Assembly: GCF_022811525.1 (NCBI RefSeq)
Contig: NZ_CP063982.1
Span: 868,001-932,000, forward strand
Direction: 5' to 3'
Length of the DNA: 64,000 nt
Origin: Orrella daihaiensis
GTDB lineage: Bacteria; Pseudomonadota; Gammaproteobacteria; Burkholderiales; Burkholderiaceae_B
Below, one piece after another: positions 49,081 to 58,099 of this stretch. The first letter of the stretch is position 1. Each line of letters begins with the position of its first letter. The notes below the pieces were generated by a model, which was not told the DNA's origin, did not search any database, and was given only the letters and a program-made list of their open reading frames with translations. The translations under genes and the position numbers were made by a program.

Positions 49081-50289
49081 TTAAACTCGCTCAATGATCA
49101 TGGCAATGCCTTGTCCAACGCCAATGCACATGGTGCATAAGGCAAATCGGCCATTGCGACGATGTAATTCGTACATGGCTGTGGTGACCAGTCGAGCGCC
49201 GCTCATGCCTAACGGGTGACCCATGGCAATCGCACCGCCATTCGGATTGACACGGGTCTCATCGTCGGCCAAGCCTAAGTCGCGTGTGACTGCAAGGGCT
49301 TGAGCTGCGAAGGCTTCGTTCAGCTCAATCACGTCCATCTGGTCAAGTGTCATGCCAGTCATGGCCAACAGCTTGCGAACCGCAGGTGCTGGTCCAAACC
49401 CCATGATACGTGGCTCTAGTCCTGCCGTGGCCATGGCAACCACGCGTGCGCGTGGCGTCAAGCCATACTGCTTGGCAGCCGTCTCTGAGGCAACCAACAA
49501 GGCACAGGCACCATCATTGACGCCAGAGGCATTGCCAGCTGTCACGCTTAAGTCCGGGCCATTGACACCCTTCAGTTTGGCTAATTCTTCGATGGTTGCG
49601 TTCGGCCTGGGATGTTCATCGGTATCAAAATTGATCGGGTCAGCTTTGCGATTTTTTTGCACCGACACGGGGATCAATTCATCGGCAAAGCGCCCGGCAG
49701 CGTGGGCTGCGGCCCAACGTTGCTGTGAGCGCAATGCAAACGCGTCCTGATCTTCACGGGCGATCTTGAATTGTTCAGCGACATTGTCAGCGGTTTGCGG
49801 CATGCTGTGGGTGTCGTAGAGTTTTTTCATGAGCGGATTGACGAAGCGCCAGCCGATCGTGGTGTCAAAGATCTGTGCTTGCCTGGAAAACGCGCTGTCA
49901 GCCTTGCCCATCACAAATGGGGCGCGCGACATGCTTTCAACGCCGCCCGCAATCATGAGCTCGCCTTCACCGCACTTGATGGCACGGGCTGCCATGCCGA
50001 CAGCATCCATGCCTGAACCGCACAGGCGGTTAACGGTGGTGCCTGGCACGTCAACTGGCAGTTGCGCCAGCAACCCGCACATGCGTGCGACGTTTCGGTT
50101 GTCTTCACCGGCCTGATTGGCGCACCCATAAATGATGTCATCCACACGGGCCCAATCAACGCCGGTGTTTCTTTGCATCAGCGCGGCAATTGGCAGCGCG
50201 CCCAGGTCATCTGTACGTACTGATGACAGCGTACCGCCGTAGCGGCCGATGGGTGTACGCACTGCATCACAAATAAAGGCTTCTTTCAT
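49081..50289 (-). CDS. paaJ: 3-oxoadipyl-CoA/3-oxo-5,6-dehydrosuberyl-CoA thiolase
   Basis: The 402-residue thiolase has its acylating cysteine in TVNRLCGSGMDAVGMAARA. The C-terminal histidine and cysteine lie in GGAIAMGHPLGMSGARLV and CTMCIGVGQG. It releases acetyl-CoA and succinyl-CoA at the end of phenylacetate breakdown. It could equally be named PcaF for the beta-ketoadipate pathway; the operon context favours PaaJ. It lies between paaK and paaA. Confidence 0.93.
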   Translation of the reverse strand: MKEAFICDAVRTPIGRYGGTLSSVRTDDLGALPIAALMQRNTGVDWARVDDIIYGCANQAGEDNRNVARMCGLLAQLPVDVPGTTVNRLCGSGMDAVGMAARAIKCGEGELMIAGGVESMSRAPFVMGKADSAFSRQAQIFDTTIGWRFVNPLMKKLYDTHSMPQTADNVAEQFKIAREDQDAFALRSQQRWAAAHAAGRFADELIPVSVQKNRKADPINFDTDEHPRPNATIEELAKLKGVNGPDLSVTAGNASGVNDGACALLVASETAAKQYGLTPRARVVAMATAGLEPRIMGFGPAPAVRKLLAMTGMTLDQMDVIELNEAFAAQALAVTRDLGLADDETRVNPNGGAIAMGHPLGMSGARLVTTAMYELHRRNGRFALCTMCIGVGQGIAMIIERV

Positions 50290-50321
50290 GTCGTTCTCTG
50301 TTCTCTTTAATTTGGCAATAT

Positions 50322-51656
50322 TTAGTCTTGTTTAGGGCGTTCATCAATCACACGCTTGGCCTTGCCAGTCAAGGTGCGGGGAATTGACTCCACGCCGAGT
50401 ACGCTAACCTTGGTGGTGATGCCGATATTGGTCTTGATGTGATGTTGCAACTCGCGCGCGATACCCGCGATTTCAGCGTCTGATGCGTTTGCGAGTTCTC
50501 GTTGAACTTCACAGCGCACCTCGACATTGTCCAGATGACCATCACGTGTCAGCACAATCTGATAATTGCCGCTTAATCGCTTGTCGCGCAGTACTTGTTC
50601 CTCAATTTGCGTCGGGAAGACGTTAACGCCGCGCACGATCAGCATGTCATCTGAACGCCCAGTCAATTTGCCGATGCGACGAAATGACCTTGCCGTGGGT
50701 GCCAACAGTTTGGTCAGGTCGCGGGTGCGGTACCGAATGACCGGAAACGCCTCTTTGGTCAGGGAGGTGAAGACAAGTTCGCCTTCCTGGCCGTCAGGCA
50801 GGACTTCCTCGGTAATGGGGTCGATGATCTCTGGATAGAAATGGTCTTCCCAAATGACTGGGCCATCTTTTGTTTCGATGCACTCACAGGCCACGCCTGG
50901 CCCCATCACTTCCGTGAGCCCATAGATGTCGATGGCATCGATGCCGAGCTTGCTTTCGATTTCCGCCCGCATGCCTTCGCCCCAAGGTTCAGCCCCAAAA
51001 ATCCCGATCTTTAGCGAAATGTCCTCGGGCTTGACGTTCTGACGCTCGAACTCTTCGGCAATCACCAAGGAGTAGGAAGGCGTGACCATAATGGCCTGAG
51101 GCTTAAAGTCTTGGATCAATTGCACCTGACGCTCAGTCTGTCCGCCAGACATCGGCACGACAGTACAGCCTAAACGCTCAATGCCTGCATGGGCACCTAA
51201 ACCACCGGTGAACATGCCATAGCCGTAGGCGTTGTGTACCATGTCGCCAGCACGCACACCGGATGCGCGCAACGAGCGCGCGATCAGGTCAGCCCAATTG
51301 TCCAAGTCATTGCGTGTGTAGCCAACTACCACTGATTTGCCGGTGGTGCCGCTTGAAGCGTGCAGGCGCAACACTTTGTCACGCGGTACAGCGAACAAGC
51401 CAAAGGGGTAGTGGTCACGAAGGTCCGTTTTGGTCATGAACGGAAACTTTGACAAGTCAGACAACGACTTCAAGTCATCGGGATGCACGCCCTTTTGTTG
51501 GCAACGCTCGCGATACGGTGCCACGTTGTTATAGGTATGGCGTACCGACCATTTCAGGCGCTCGAGTTGCAGCGCAGAAATCTCGTCGCGGCTGGCGGTT
51601 TCAATCGTCTCGAGCTCGCCGGGGCTGGGTTTTTTTACGGGCACTGTCTCCTCCAC
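50322..51656 (-). CDS. paaK: phenylacetate-CoA ligase
   Basis: The 444-residue adenylate-forming enzyme has the AMP-binding loop LHASSGTTGKSVVVGYTR, the middle motif YGLTEVMGPGVACEC and RTGKAKRVIDE-like C-terminal residues (LTGKAKRVID). It activates phenylacetate to phenylacetyl-CoA with ATP, the committed first step. It lies 17 bp after paaI and 32 bp before paaJ. Confidence 0.96.
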   Translation of the reverse strand: MEETVPVKKPSPGELETIETASRDEISALQLERLKWSVRHTYNNVAPYRERCQQKGVHPDDLKSLSDLSKFPFMTKTDLRDHYPFGLFAVPRDKVLRLHASSGTTGKSVVVGYTRNDLDNWADLIARSLRASGVRAGDMVHNAYGYGMFTGGLGAHAGIERLGCTVVPMSGGQTERQVQLIQDFKPQAIMVTPSYSLVIAEEFERQNVKPEDISLKIGIFGAEPWGEGMRAEIESKLGIDAIDIYGLTEVMGPGVACECIETKDGPVIWEDHFYPEIIDPITEEVLPDGQEGELVFTSLTKEAFPVIRYRTRDLTKLLAPTARSFRRIGKLTGRSDDMLIVRGVNVFPTQIEEQVLRDKRLSGNYQIVLTRDGHLDNVEVRCEVQRELANASDAEIAGIARELQHHIKTNIGITTKVSVLGVESIPRTLTGKAKRVIDERPKQD

Positions 51657-51673
51657 TCTGTGTGCGGTAGCGG

Positions 51674-52153
51674 TTATGTTGTTGATTGATTTGATTGCTG
51701 CAAGCCAGCGATCACTTCACCGGCGATTCGGTAGCTCTTGCCCCTAAACAGCGCGACTTGCCGCCCTTCGAGGGTTTGAACGGTGATGTCATAGACGCCT
51801 GTGCGGCCTGCTAAAGATCGTTCGATGGCCGTGGCACGCAAAGTTTCTCCTTTGCGAGCTGGCGCCAGGAAATCGATCGTGCAAGCAGAAGCAACCGTGG
51901 TCTGGTTGTAGGCATTGCATGCATAGGCGAATGCAGTGTCAGCCAAAGTAAAAATCATGCCGCCATGACAAATGTTGTGGCCGTTTAGCATCTCGTTACG
52001 CACATCCATCAAAAGCGATGCTTTGCCTGGTGCCACTGACTCAATGCGTATGCCGAGTGCCTGGGCAGCATGGTCACGAGACCACATCGCCTCGGCAACG
52101 GCTTCAGCGAGTGCTTGTGGGTTTTGAGATTGTTCGATTGTGTACTCAGCCAT
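51674..52153 (-). CDS. paaI: hydroxyphenylacetyl-CoA thioesterase PaaI
   Basis: From the ATG at 52153 the protein has 159 residues and a hotdog fold with the PaaI motif NGHNICHGGMIFTLADTAFA, where the LAD aspartate is catalytic in the family. It removes CoA from dead-end hydroxyphenylacetyl-CoA esters and protects the CoA pool. A GTG at 52159 would overlap paaG by 4 bp. The ATG is preferred because a GGGAA site lies upstream. Confidence 0.94.
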   Translation of the reverse strand: MAEYTIEQSQNPQALAEAVAEAMWSRDHAAQALGIRIESVAPGKASLLMDVRNEMLNGHNICHGGMIFTLADTAFAYACNAYNQTTVASACTIDFLAPARKGETLRATAIERSLAGRTGVYDITVQTLEGRQVALFRGKSYRIAGEVIAGLQQSNQSTT

Positions 52154-52155
52154 GT

Positions 52156-52950
52156 TCACTTTCCCTTAAAGACGGGCGCACGTTTTTCAATGAATGCGCG
52201 CACGCCTTCGGCATAGTCATATGACGCACCGAGCTCACTCATCCATTTACCCTCAAGCCCAAGTTGGCTTTGAAGTGTCTCGGTCATGCTCGCGCGCATG
52301 GCTTGACGCGTGCGTACCAGCGCTTTGGTGGGCATGGCGGCCAGTTCGGTTGCCAATCCGGTCACGCGGGCGTCAAATTCGTTGTCTTCGACTGCCTCCC
52401 AAATCAAGCCCCAGTCAGCTGCCTTGGCTGCTGGCAGTTTTTGGGCGAGCATGGCTGCACCCAGAGCGCGCGCCATACCGATTCTGTTCGGGTAGAACCA
52501 CGTGCTGCCCGTGTCCGGGATGAGGCCAATCTTGCTAAATGCCAGCATAAAGGAGGCACTGGTCTTAGCGATGGTCATGTCACATGCCAATGCCAGACTC
52601 GCGCCTGCGCCGGCGGCGATGCCGTTAACCGCTGCAATGGTTGGCATCTTTAGTTCTTGCAGACGCATCACCAGCGGTTTGTAGTTTTTTTCTACGACAG
52701 AACCCAAATCAGCCATCTGCCCGGCTGCGTCTTTGAGTTCTGGGTCGGCAAGGTCTTGTCCGGCACAAAATCCACGCCCTGCGCCGGTGAGTACCAGCAC
52801 ACGGGCCTCGCCGCCAGATTGCAGGCCATCGAGCGCATCACGCAACTCCGCATGCATCTGTCCGGTAAAGCTGTTGAGCTTGTCTGGGCGATTGAGCGTG
52901 ATTCGCGCAACCGAGTCCTTGATCTCAACAGTGATGGTTTGGTAACTCAT
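52156..52950 (-). CDS. paaG: 2-(1,2-epoxy-1,2-dihydrophenyl)acetyl-CoA isomerase PaaG
   Basis: The 264-residue crotonase-family enzyme shows the oxyanion-hole region TIAAVNGIAAGAGASLALAC and the acidic residue in KIGLIPDTGSTWFYPNRIG. It isomerises the ring-1,2-epoxide to the oxepin-CoA and also moves double bonds in later steps. It lies 8 bp after paaN and 2 bp before paaI. Other hydratases (PaaF, PaaH) are not encoded in this window. Confidence 0.94.
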   Translation of the reverse strand: MSYQTITVEIKDSVARITLNRPDKLNSFTGQMHAELRDALDGLQSGGEARVLVLTGAGRGFCAGQDLADPELKDAAGQMADLGSVVEKNYKPLVMRLQELKMPTIAAVNGIAAGAGASLALACDMTIAKTSASFMLAFSKIGLIPDTGSTWFYPNRIGMARALGAAMLAQKLPAAKAADWGLIWEAVEDNEFDARVTGLATELAAMPTKALVRTRQAMRASMTETLQSQLGLEGKWMSELGASYDYAEGVRAFIEKRAPVFKGK

Positions 52951-52958
52951 CGTGGTCC

Positions 52959-54626
52959 TTAGATGTGATAGCGGCGCTGGATCACGCGGAAACGGTTGGC
53001 GACAAAGGCGGCATCGGTATAGGCGGCATTGGCTGCCGGATTGCCACCCGTGCCGTGGTAGTCAGAAAACCCGGCCGATTGATTCACCAGCACACTGCCG
53101 GTCAAATTAATCGATAGGGCAACTTTGCTGCGCCAAGTCGCTTCGGTCATGGATTGAATGACCGCATCGTTTGTAGAGTAGATGCCAACGGTCAGTGCAC
53201 CGTGGGTGCTAACCACCCGCTCAGACAATGCAATGGCTGCTGCCGTGTCAGCGACTTTGACCACAAAGCTGATCGGGCCAAACCGTTCTTCCATGTAGGC
53301 GGCCTCATCTTGCGCATCGCAAGTCAACAGCACTGGCGCGCGCACCGTCGCGTTCGGGAAGTCTGGGTTGGCTAGTGCTTGCGACGGTTGGATGACTTTG
53401 CCAAGCGCGCCACTGTTGGCCAACTCAATTCGTGCTTCTGTGTCTTTTGACTGGATTGCGCCCAGCACCGCCAGCGCCACTTCAGGCTTGGCCAGCAAGC
53501 GCCCAATCGCCTTGCCCAGATCAGCGCATACTTCATCAAAAGATTTATGGCCTTCATCGGTCTGAATACCACCTGCAGGGACAAAGATCGCTTGCGTGGT
53601 TGTGCACATTTGACCGGAGTAGAGCGACAAGGTGAAAGCGATGTTGCCCAACATCGTTTTATACGAGTCGGTCGAGTCAATCACGATGTTATTCACGCCC
53701 GCGAGTTCGGCATATACATTGGCTTGCGGGCAGTGATCGTAGAGCCATTGCCCAAAACTGTTGCCACCGGTGAAGTCAACCGATTTGATGTCAGGGTGGG
53801 TGGCCAGTGTTTGTGTCACGCTGCGGTTCGGAGCCACGCATAACGACACGAGGTTTGGATCGATGCCGTATTCGCTAAGCACGGCTCGCACAGTGCGCAC
53901 CGTGATGGCTGCCGGCAAAATCGCATTGCTGTGGGGCTTGACAATGACACCGTTGCCGGTAGCCAGTGCGGCAAATAGTCCAGGATAAGTGTTCCAGGTC
54001 GGGAAGGTGCCGCAACCAATGACAAGCCCCACACCACGCCCAACAATTTCAAAGTGCTTACGCATTTGGATCGGCGGGTTTTTGCCTTGCGGTTTTTCCC
54101 AGGAAGCCTCCGAAGGAATAAAGCTTTGCTCGCGCCATGCCCACGCCACAGAGTCCAAGCCTTTGTCCTGAGCGTGCGGGCCACCGGCTTGAAACGCCAT
54201 CATCCAGCCCTGACCGGTGGTCATCATCACCGCATGTGCGATCTCAAAGCTTTGTTGGTTGATCCGGTGCAGGATCTCCAGGCAGACGCCTGTGCGTCCT
54301 TGCGCTCCAATGGCTTGCCATTGAACCATCGCTTGCTTGGACGCGGCAACCAGCGCATCAGGCTCACAGACCGGATATTCGATGTTTAAGTCAATGCCAT
54401 AGGGGGAATTTTCGCCGCCATGCCAGCCTGTTTGTCCTGGCTGATCTAGCTCGAACTGTTTACCCAAGTGTGCCTCAAACGCTGCCTTGCCAGTCTCGGC
54501 GGCTTGCTCGCCGTAGTTTTTTGGGCTTGGTGTTTCCGGATAGGGCGTCCAATAGCCACGGTTTGCAATGGCAGATAGAGCCTGCTCAAGAGTCTGCTGA
54601 TGCTTCACAAAAGCCGGGTGCGCCAT
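52959..54626 (-). CDS. paaN: phenylacetate degradation protein PaaN (aldehyde dehydrogenase family)
   Basis: The 555-residue protein matches PaaN, with GYWTPYPETPSPKNYGE near the N-terminus, GCGTFPTWNTYPGLFAALAT and the catalytic-cysteine motif SLYSGQMCTTTQAIFV. It has an aldehyde dehydrogenase fold but no MaoC hydratase domain, unlike the bifunctional PaaZ of E. coli. It probably oxidises the ring-opening semialdehyde. It is the first gene of the operon, behind a strong promoter with a PaaX-type repeat. Confidence 0.93.
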   Translation of the reverse strand: MAHPAFVKHQQTLEQALSAIANRGYWTPYPETPSPKNYGEQAAETGKAAFEAHLGKQFELDQPGQTGWHGGENSPYGIDLNIEYPVCEPDALVAASKQAMVQWQAIGAQGRTGVCLEILHRINQQSFEIAHAVMMTTGQGWMMAFQAGGPHAQDKGLDSVAWAWREQSFIPSEASWEKPQGKNPPIQMRKHFEIVGRGVGLVIGCGTFPTWNTYPGLFAALATGNGVIVKPHSNAILPAAITVRTVRAVLSEYGIDPNLVSLCVAPNRSVTQTLATHPDIKSVDFTGGNSFGQWLYDHCPQANVYAELAGVNNIVIDSTDSYKTMLGNIAFTLSLYSGQMCTTTQAIFVPAGGIQTDEGHKSFDEVCADLGKAIGRLLAKPEVALAVLGAIQSKDTEARIELANSGALGKVIQPSQALANPDFPNATVRAPVLLTCDAQDEAAYMEERFGPISFVVKVADTAAAIALSERVVSTHGALTVGIYSTNDAVIQSMTEATWRSKVALSINLTGSVLVNQSAGFSDYHGTGGNPAANAAYTDAAFVANRFRVIQRRYHI

Positions 54627-54673
54627 TGAAACTGCTCCTTCGGGACATTGAATATTGGATTAGGATTGATTAA

Positions 54674-54713
54674 ACGATACAAATCTATTTAATTTATGTC
54701 AATAGTTAGTATC
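54674..54713 (-). promoter_or_regulatory. paaN operon promoter with PaaX-type operator
   Basis: On the minus strand TTGACA (54697-54702) and TATCGT (54674-54679) have an exact 17-bp spacer, the best promoter in the window. The inverted arms GATAC (54676-54680) and GTATC (54709-54713) are 28 bp apart and enclose it: one arm overlaps the -10 and the other lies just upstream of the -35. A repressor bound there would block polymerase. Confidence 0.8.
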
Positions 54714-54865
54714 TTATTTTTTGATATGCCAGACGCTCTCGCCGGTGTCGGTTTGCTGACTCCTTTTTACTAGTAGAAACCCTTATTTTTTGTGCCAGCA
54801 GATGTTTTTCTCCTAGGTAAAATCTAGATCAAGATAAGTTTTTGTCCTGTGAGATTGTTCAAAAA

Positions 54866-54903
54866 GATACATTAAATGTAATAAGTCTATTAAATTAAGT
54901 ATC
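54866..54903 (+). promoter_or_regulatory. second PaaX-type operator, in front of paaX
   Basis: The arms GATAC (54866-54870) and GTATC (54899-54903) have the same 28-bp spacing as at the paaN promoter, so their centres are 33 bp apart. The right arm contains TATCAT, which could be a -10. No strong -35 is visible. It lies about 150 bp before the paaX start, suggesting autoregulation. Confidence 0.65.
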
Positions 54904-55050
54904 ATAAATAGGTTGTGTAAAAAGATAAATTGTGTCTTTTGGTGACAAGCTTGAGCTGAGGTTGTGTCAAATTGCTGGGGATTTGTTGACCAAACCGATC
55001 AGGCAACACCTGTAGAATCCTGAGTTCAGTTAGTGTCCGAGGAATAAAGC

Positions 55051-56007
55051 ATGGCCGTATCTGCCATCAGTCGCCGAATTGAGAGTTTTAGCCAACAAAG
55101 CAGGATCAAGGCCGGCTCCTTGATTACCTCTTTGCTTGGCGATGTGGTGGTACCACGCGGTGGACGGATTTGGTTGGGTAGTTTGATCGACTTGCTTGAG
55201 CCCATGGGTCTAAACGAGCGGTTGGTGCGCACTACAGTATTTCGTCTGGTTCGAGACGGCTGGCTCGAATCCAAGCCACTGGGCCGACGCACAGACTATC
55301 TGTTGTCTCCAACCGGTAGCAAGCGCATCGAGAAAGCAGCTAAAAGCATCTATGCTTCCAGCCATCCCAACTGGGATCGGCGCTGGCGGCTGATTATGGT
55401 CGTTGGTGACTTGTCGGCCAAGGATCGGGATCGCTTAAGGAAAGCGTTGATTTGGCAGGGTTTTGGCGTACTCGGTGGTAATTGCTTCGTGCATCCGAGT
55501 GCTGACCTGACGGTAGCATTTGACGGCTTGGTGCGCGATGGGCTCGGCGACCTACTGAAAAAGCTAAAGCCCTTGATGGCGGCTGGACCTGGTGCTTTGT
55601 CCTCTGCCGCAAGCGATGTTGACATGGTCAACGCGGCTTGGGATCTGGATCAACTTGCGCAAATGTATCGGGATTTCCTGTCGAGATACCAGCCGATTTT
55701 AAGTCAGTGCCAAACGGCTGGTGATACGGTTACGGCGCAGCAGGCATTTGTGGCCCGGGTGCTGCTGATTCATGACTATAGGCGACTGCTATTGCGTGAC
55801 CCCATGCTGCCTGATGTCCTGCAGCCGATGAACTGGCCTGGCCAGCAGGCAAGGCTGCTGTGCGGTGAGCTCTATCGGCGCCTTTTGCCAGCGTCTGAGC
55901 AGTTCCTCGATCGGCACTACCAACTTGCCGATGGCAGCACGCCCGTATTTATTGATGTGTTGCAAGAGCGGTTTCGCGAAGCGGATCCCCTGCCACTGAC
56001 GGGCTAG
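55051..56007 (+). CDS. paaX: phenylacetate regulon repressor PaaX
   Basis: The 318-residue protein has an N-terminal winged helix (AGSLITSLLGDVVVPRGGRI, then LVRTTVFRLVRDGWLESKP) and the PaaX-family central and C-terminal parts (DRRWRLIMVVGDLS, QQAFVARVLLIHDYRRLLLRDP, and LLCGELYRRLLPASEQFLD). PaaX represses phenylacetate genes until phenylacetyl-CoA binds. It is divergent from paaN and convergent with paaY. The ATG has a GAGGA site. Confidence 0.94.
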   Translation: MAVSAISRRIESFSQQSRIKAGSLITSLLGDVVVPRGGRIWLGSLIDLLEPMGLNERLVRTTVFRLVRDGWLESKPLGRRTDYLLSPTGSKRIEKAAKSIYASSHPNWDRRWRLIMVVGDLSAKDRDRLRKALIWQGFGVLGGNCFVHPSADLTVAFDGLVRDGLGDLLKKLKPLMAAGPGALSSAASDVDMVNAAWDLDQLAQMYRDFLSRYQPILSQCQTAGDTVTAQQAFVARVLLIHDYRRLLLRDPMLPDVLQPMNWPGQQARLLCGELYRRLLPASEQFLDRHYQLADGSTPVFIDVLQERFREADPLPLTG

Positions 56008-56014
56008 GCCAGCT

Positions 56015-56635
56015 TCAATTGTTCTGTTTGGCTTTGAGCGTCACCAAAGGTACTACACCAGGCATTTCAATACGCTTTCGATTCGGCTCAACGGTTTGTA
56101 GCGGTTTAACCGCCTGCATCGTTGACAGGCTTCGGCGCGTGAGCGCTTGGTATAAGGCAGTGCCCTCTGATTTCCAATCGATTTCCTGCTGCGAAAGTTC
56201 GCGAACGACTTTGGCAGGCACACCTGCGACCAGCATGCGATCAGCAATGACGGTGCCGGCTTTAACAAACGCCGAGGCCGCCACTATCGCCTCTTTGCCG
56301 ATCACCACGTTGTCCATGACAACCGCATTCATCCCCACCATGGCGTTGTAGCCGACCCGACAGCCGTGCAGGACGGCGCCATGGCCAATGTGACCATTTT
56401 CTTCTACGACGGTTTCGCCATCCGGAAATCCGTGCATGACGCAGGTGTCTTGAACGTTGGCGCCGCGCATGAGTACCAAGCGACCAAAGTCGCCGCGCAG
56501 GCAGGCCGCGGGGCCGACATAACAATCAGGCCCGACAATGACGTCGCCGATGAGCACGGCGCTAGGGTGGACGTAGGCGCTAGGATCAACGACTGGGGTA
56601 ATGCCGTCGATTGAATACACTTTTAATTCATTCAT
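56015..56635 (-). CDS. paaY: PaaY, gamma-carbonic-anhydrase-like hexapeptide protein
   Basis: The 206-residue protein has a left-handed beta-helix of hexapeptide repeats (GDVIVGPDCYVGPAACLRGD, GHIGHGAVLHGC, GYNAMVGMNAVVMDN). It ends with a helix, as in the gamma-carbonic anhydrase family. PaaY is a thioesterase that clears dead-end CoA products of the phenylacetate pathway. It is transcribed away from the ABC transporter operon and shares its control region. Confidence 0.92.
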   Translation of the reverse strand: MNELKVYSIDGITPVVDPSAYVHPSAVLIGDVIVGPDCYVGPAACLRGDFGRLVLMRGANVQDTCVMHGFPDGETVVEENGHIGHGAVLHGCRVGYNAMVGMNAVVMDNVVIGKEAIVAASAFVKAGTVIADRMLVAGVPAKVVRELSQQEIDWKSEGTALYQALTRRSLSTMQAVKPLQTVEPNRKRIEMPGVVPLVTLKAKQNN

Positions 56636-56938
56636 TTGTTACCTTTTGTATCTATTTTCTTATGTGGGTTTTGTCTCGTTTGTACTTCTGGAAAACCCTA
56701 ATGTAAAGGGTTGGCTTCATAGAGGTGGGTGTAAGGCTTATCAAAAACGATACATAAAATTTTGTTGACCTTTTGATTTGTATCATATCTAATCAAGACG
56801 GACTGGTGCTGGGTGTCGGCTTTTTTTGTCATGGCAATGGCGAGCCTTGGAGCACTGCACCACCTCAAAAGTCGCACCAAGCGGTGCTCACGCGGGCGCC
56901 ATCGAGATCAACTTTTGCACAAGACTGAAGGAGACACA
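56636..56938. other. divergent control region between paaY and the ABC transporter operon
   Basis: This 303-bp stretch holds no gene I can support. Its first half is AT-rich and includes a PaaX-type repeat and a promoter facing the transporter. The second half is a leader of about 140 bases, with a weak hairpin (GAGCAC 56850-56855 with GTGCTC 56884-56889). The start codon of the binding protein has AAGGAG just upstream. Confidence 0.6.
56749..56793 (+). promoter_or_regulatory. third PaaX-type repeat and promoter of the ABC transporter operon
   Basis: GATAC (56749-56753) and GTATC (56780-56784) form an inverted repeat with a 26-bp spacer, two bases shorter than the other two sites. TTGACC (56765-56770) and TCTAAT (56788-56793) have a 17-bp spacer and face the binding-protein gene. 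The repeat overlaps this promoter. Binding by PaaX is inferred. Confidence 0.55.
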
Positions 56939-58090
56939 ATGAAATTCAAGCAATCAATCATGGCCGTTGCTGCCTTGTCGCTAGCGGCATCGGTCGCACA
57001 CGCTGACATCAATGTTGGCGTGGTGGTCTCTGCCACTGGGCCTGCTGCCTCGCTTGGCATCCCCGAGAAGAACACCATTGAGCTTTTGCCCAAGACCATT
57101 GGTGGTGAAAAAGTCAACTACATCATTCTCGATGATGCATCGGACACCACCACGGCTGTGAAAAACGCACGCAAGTTGTTGACCGAAGATAAAGTGGATG
57201 TCATCGTCGGTTCCACCATCAGCCCGGCTTCATTGGCCATGATTGATGTGGTTGCTGAAGCACAGGCGCCCATGATCTCGATGGCTGCCTCTTCGCGTAT
57301 CGTTGAGCCGGTTGATGAGAAGCGCCGCTGGGTATTTAAAACCCCGCAAAATGATCAGCAAATGGCATCAGCCATTGTCCAGCATATGGCTGCCAATAAC
57401 GTTAAAAAAGTCTCCTACATTGGCTTTGCAAACGCTTATGGTGAGGGCTGGCTTGAACAGTTCAAGCGTCAAGCTGGCGCCAAGGGCATCGAAGTAGTGG
57501 CTACCGAGAGCTTTAATCCAACTGACACGTCAGTCACAGGCCAAGTGCTCAAGGCCATGGCTGCCAAGCCTGATGCCGTGTTTATCGCCGGGTCGGGTAC
57601 ACCGGCGGCCTTGCCACAGAAGACATTGCGCCAACGTGGCTACACCGGCCCGATTTATCAGACACACGGTGTTGCCAACAACGACTTCTTGCGCATTTGT
57701 GGCAAAGACTGTGAGGGTACGTTGCTACCAGTAGGTCCTGTCCAGATGGCCCGTAGTCTGCCCGACAGCCATCCGGTAAAGGCCAGCGCCATGGAGTATG
57801 TCCAAGCCTATGAGGCGGTACATGGTCCGGGTTCAGTCTCAAGTTTTGGTGGTTATGCTTGGGATGCCGGCGTGTTGCTGCAAGCAGCTATCCCCGAGGC
57901 CCTTAAAAAAGCCCAGCCTGGTACGCCCCAATTTCGCGCTGCATTGCGCGATGCTCTGGAGAATGTCAGAAATGCGGCTGGTGCCTCTGGCATCTACAAC
58001 ATGTCTGCCACGGATCATCTAGGCCTTGACGATCGCTCACGGGTGATGATCACGATCAAGGACGGTACCTGGACGCTGTTACCCCAGTAA
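56939..58090 (+). CDS. ABC transporter substrate-binding protein, branched-chain amino acid type
   Basis: The 383-residue protein starts with a Sec signal peptide (MKFKQSIMAVAALSLAASVA, cleavage likely after AHA). A type I periplasmic binding fold follows (VVSATGPAASLGIPEKN, KVDVIVGSTISPASLAMI). This Liv-like family also takes up aromatic acids and other organic acids. The neighbouring PaaX-type repeat suggests phenylacetate or a related aromatic acid. The ATG has AAGGAG. An in-frame extension to 56813 lies in the leader and is not expected to be translated. Confidence 0.88.
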   Translation: MKFKQSIMAVAALSLAASVAHADINVGVVVSATGPAASLGIPEKNTIELLPKTIGGEKVNYIILDDASDTTTAVKNARKLLTEDKVDVIVGSTISPASLAMIDVVAEAQAPMISMAASSRIVEPVDEKRRWVFKTPQNDQQMASAIVQHMAANNVKKVSYIGFANAYGEGWLEQFKRQAGAKGIEVVATESFNPTDTSVTGQVLKAMAAKPDAVFIAGSGTPAALPQKTLRQRGYTGPIYQTHGVANNDFLRICGKDCEGTLLPVGPVQMARSLPDSHPVKASAMEYVQAYEAVHGPGSVSSFGGYAWDAGVLLQAAIPEALKKAQPGTPQFRAALRDALENVRNAAGASGIYNMSATDHLGLDDRSRVMITIKDGTWTLLPQ

Positions 58091-58099
58091 ATGTCGGTC

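Larger units (their letters stand above)
54627..55050. other. AT-rich divergent control region between paaN and paaX
   Basis: This 424-bp stretch holds no gene that I can support. It is clearly more AT-rich than the coding DNA. It contains the paaN promoter with one GATAC-N28-GTATC repeat, a second identical-spacing repeat in front of paaX, and a CTAG-flanked TAAAAT-like stretch (54813-54826) of unclear meaning. A GAGGA site precedes the paaX ATG. Confidence 0.7.

Noticed and set aside
54986..55018. Promoter for paaX from TTGACC and TAGAAT
   Set aside because: The spacer is 21 bp, too long for a normal sigma-70 promoter.
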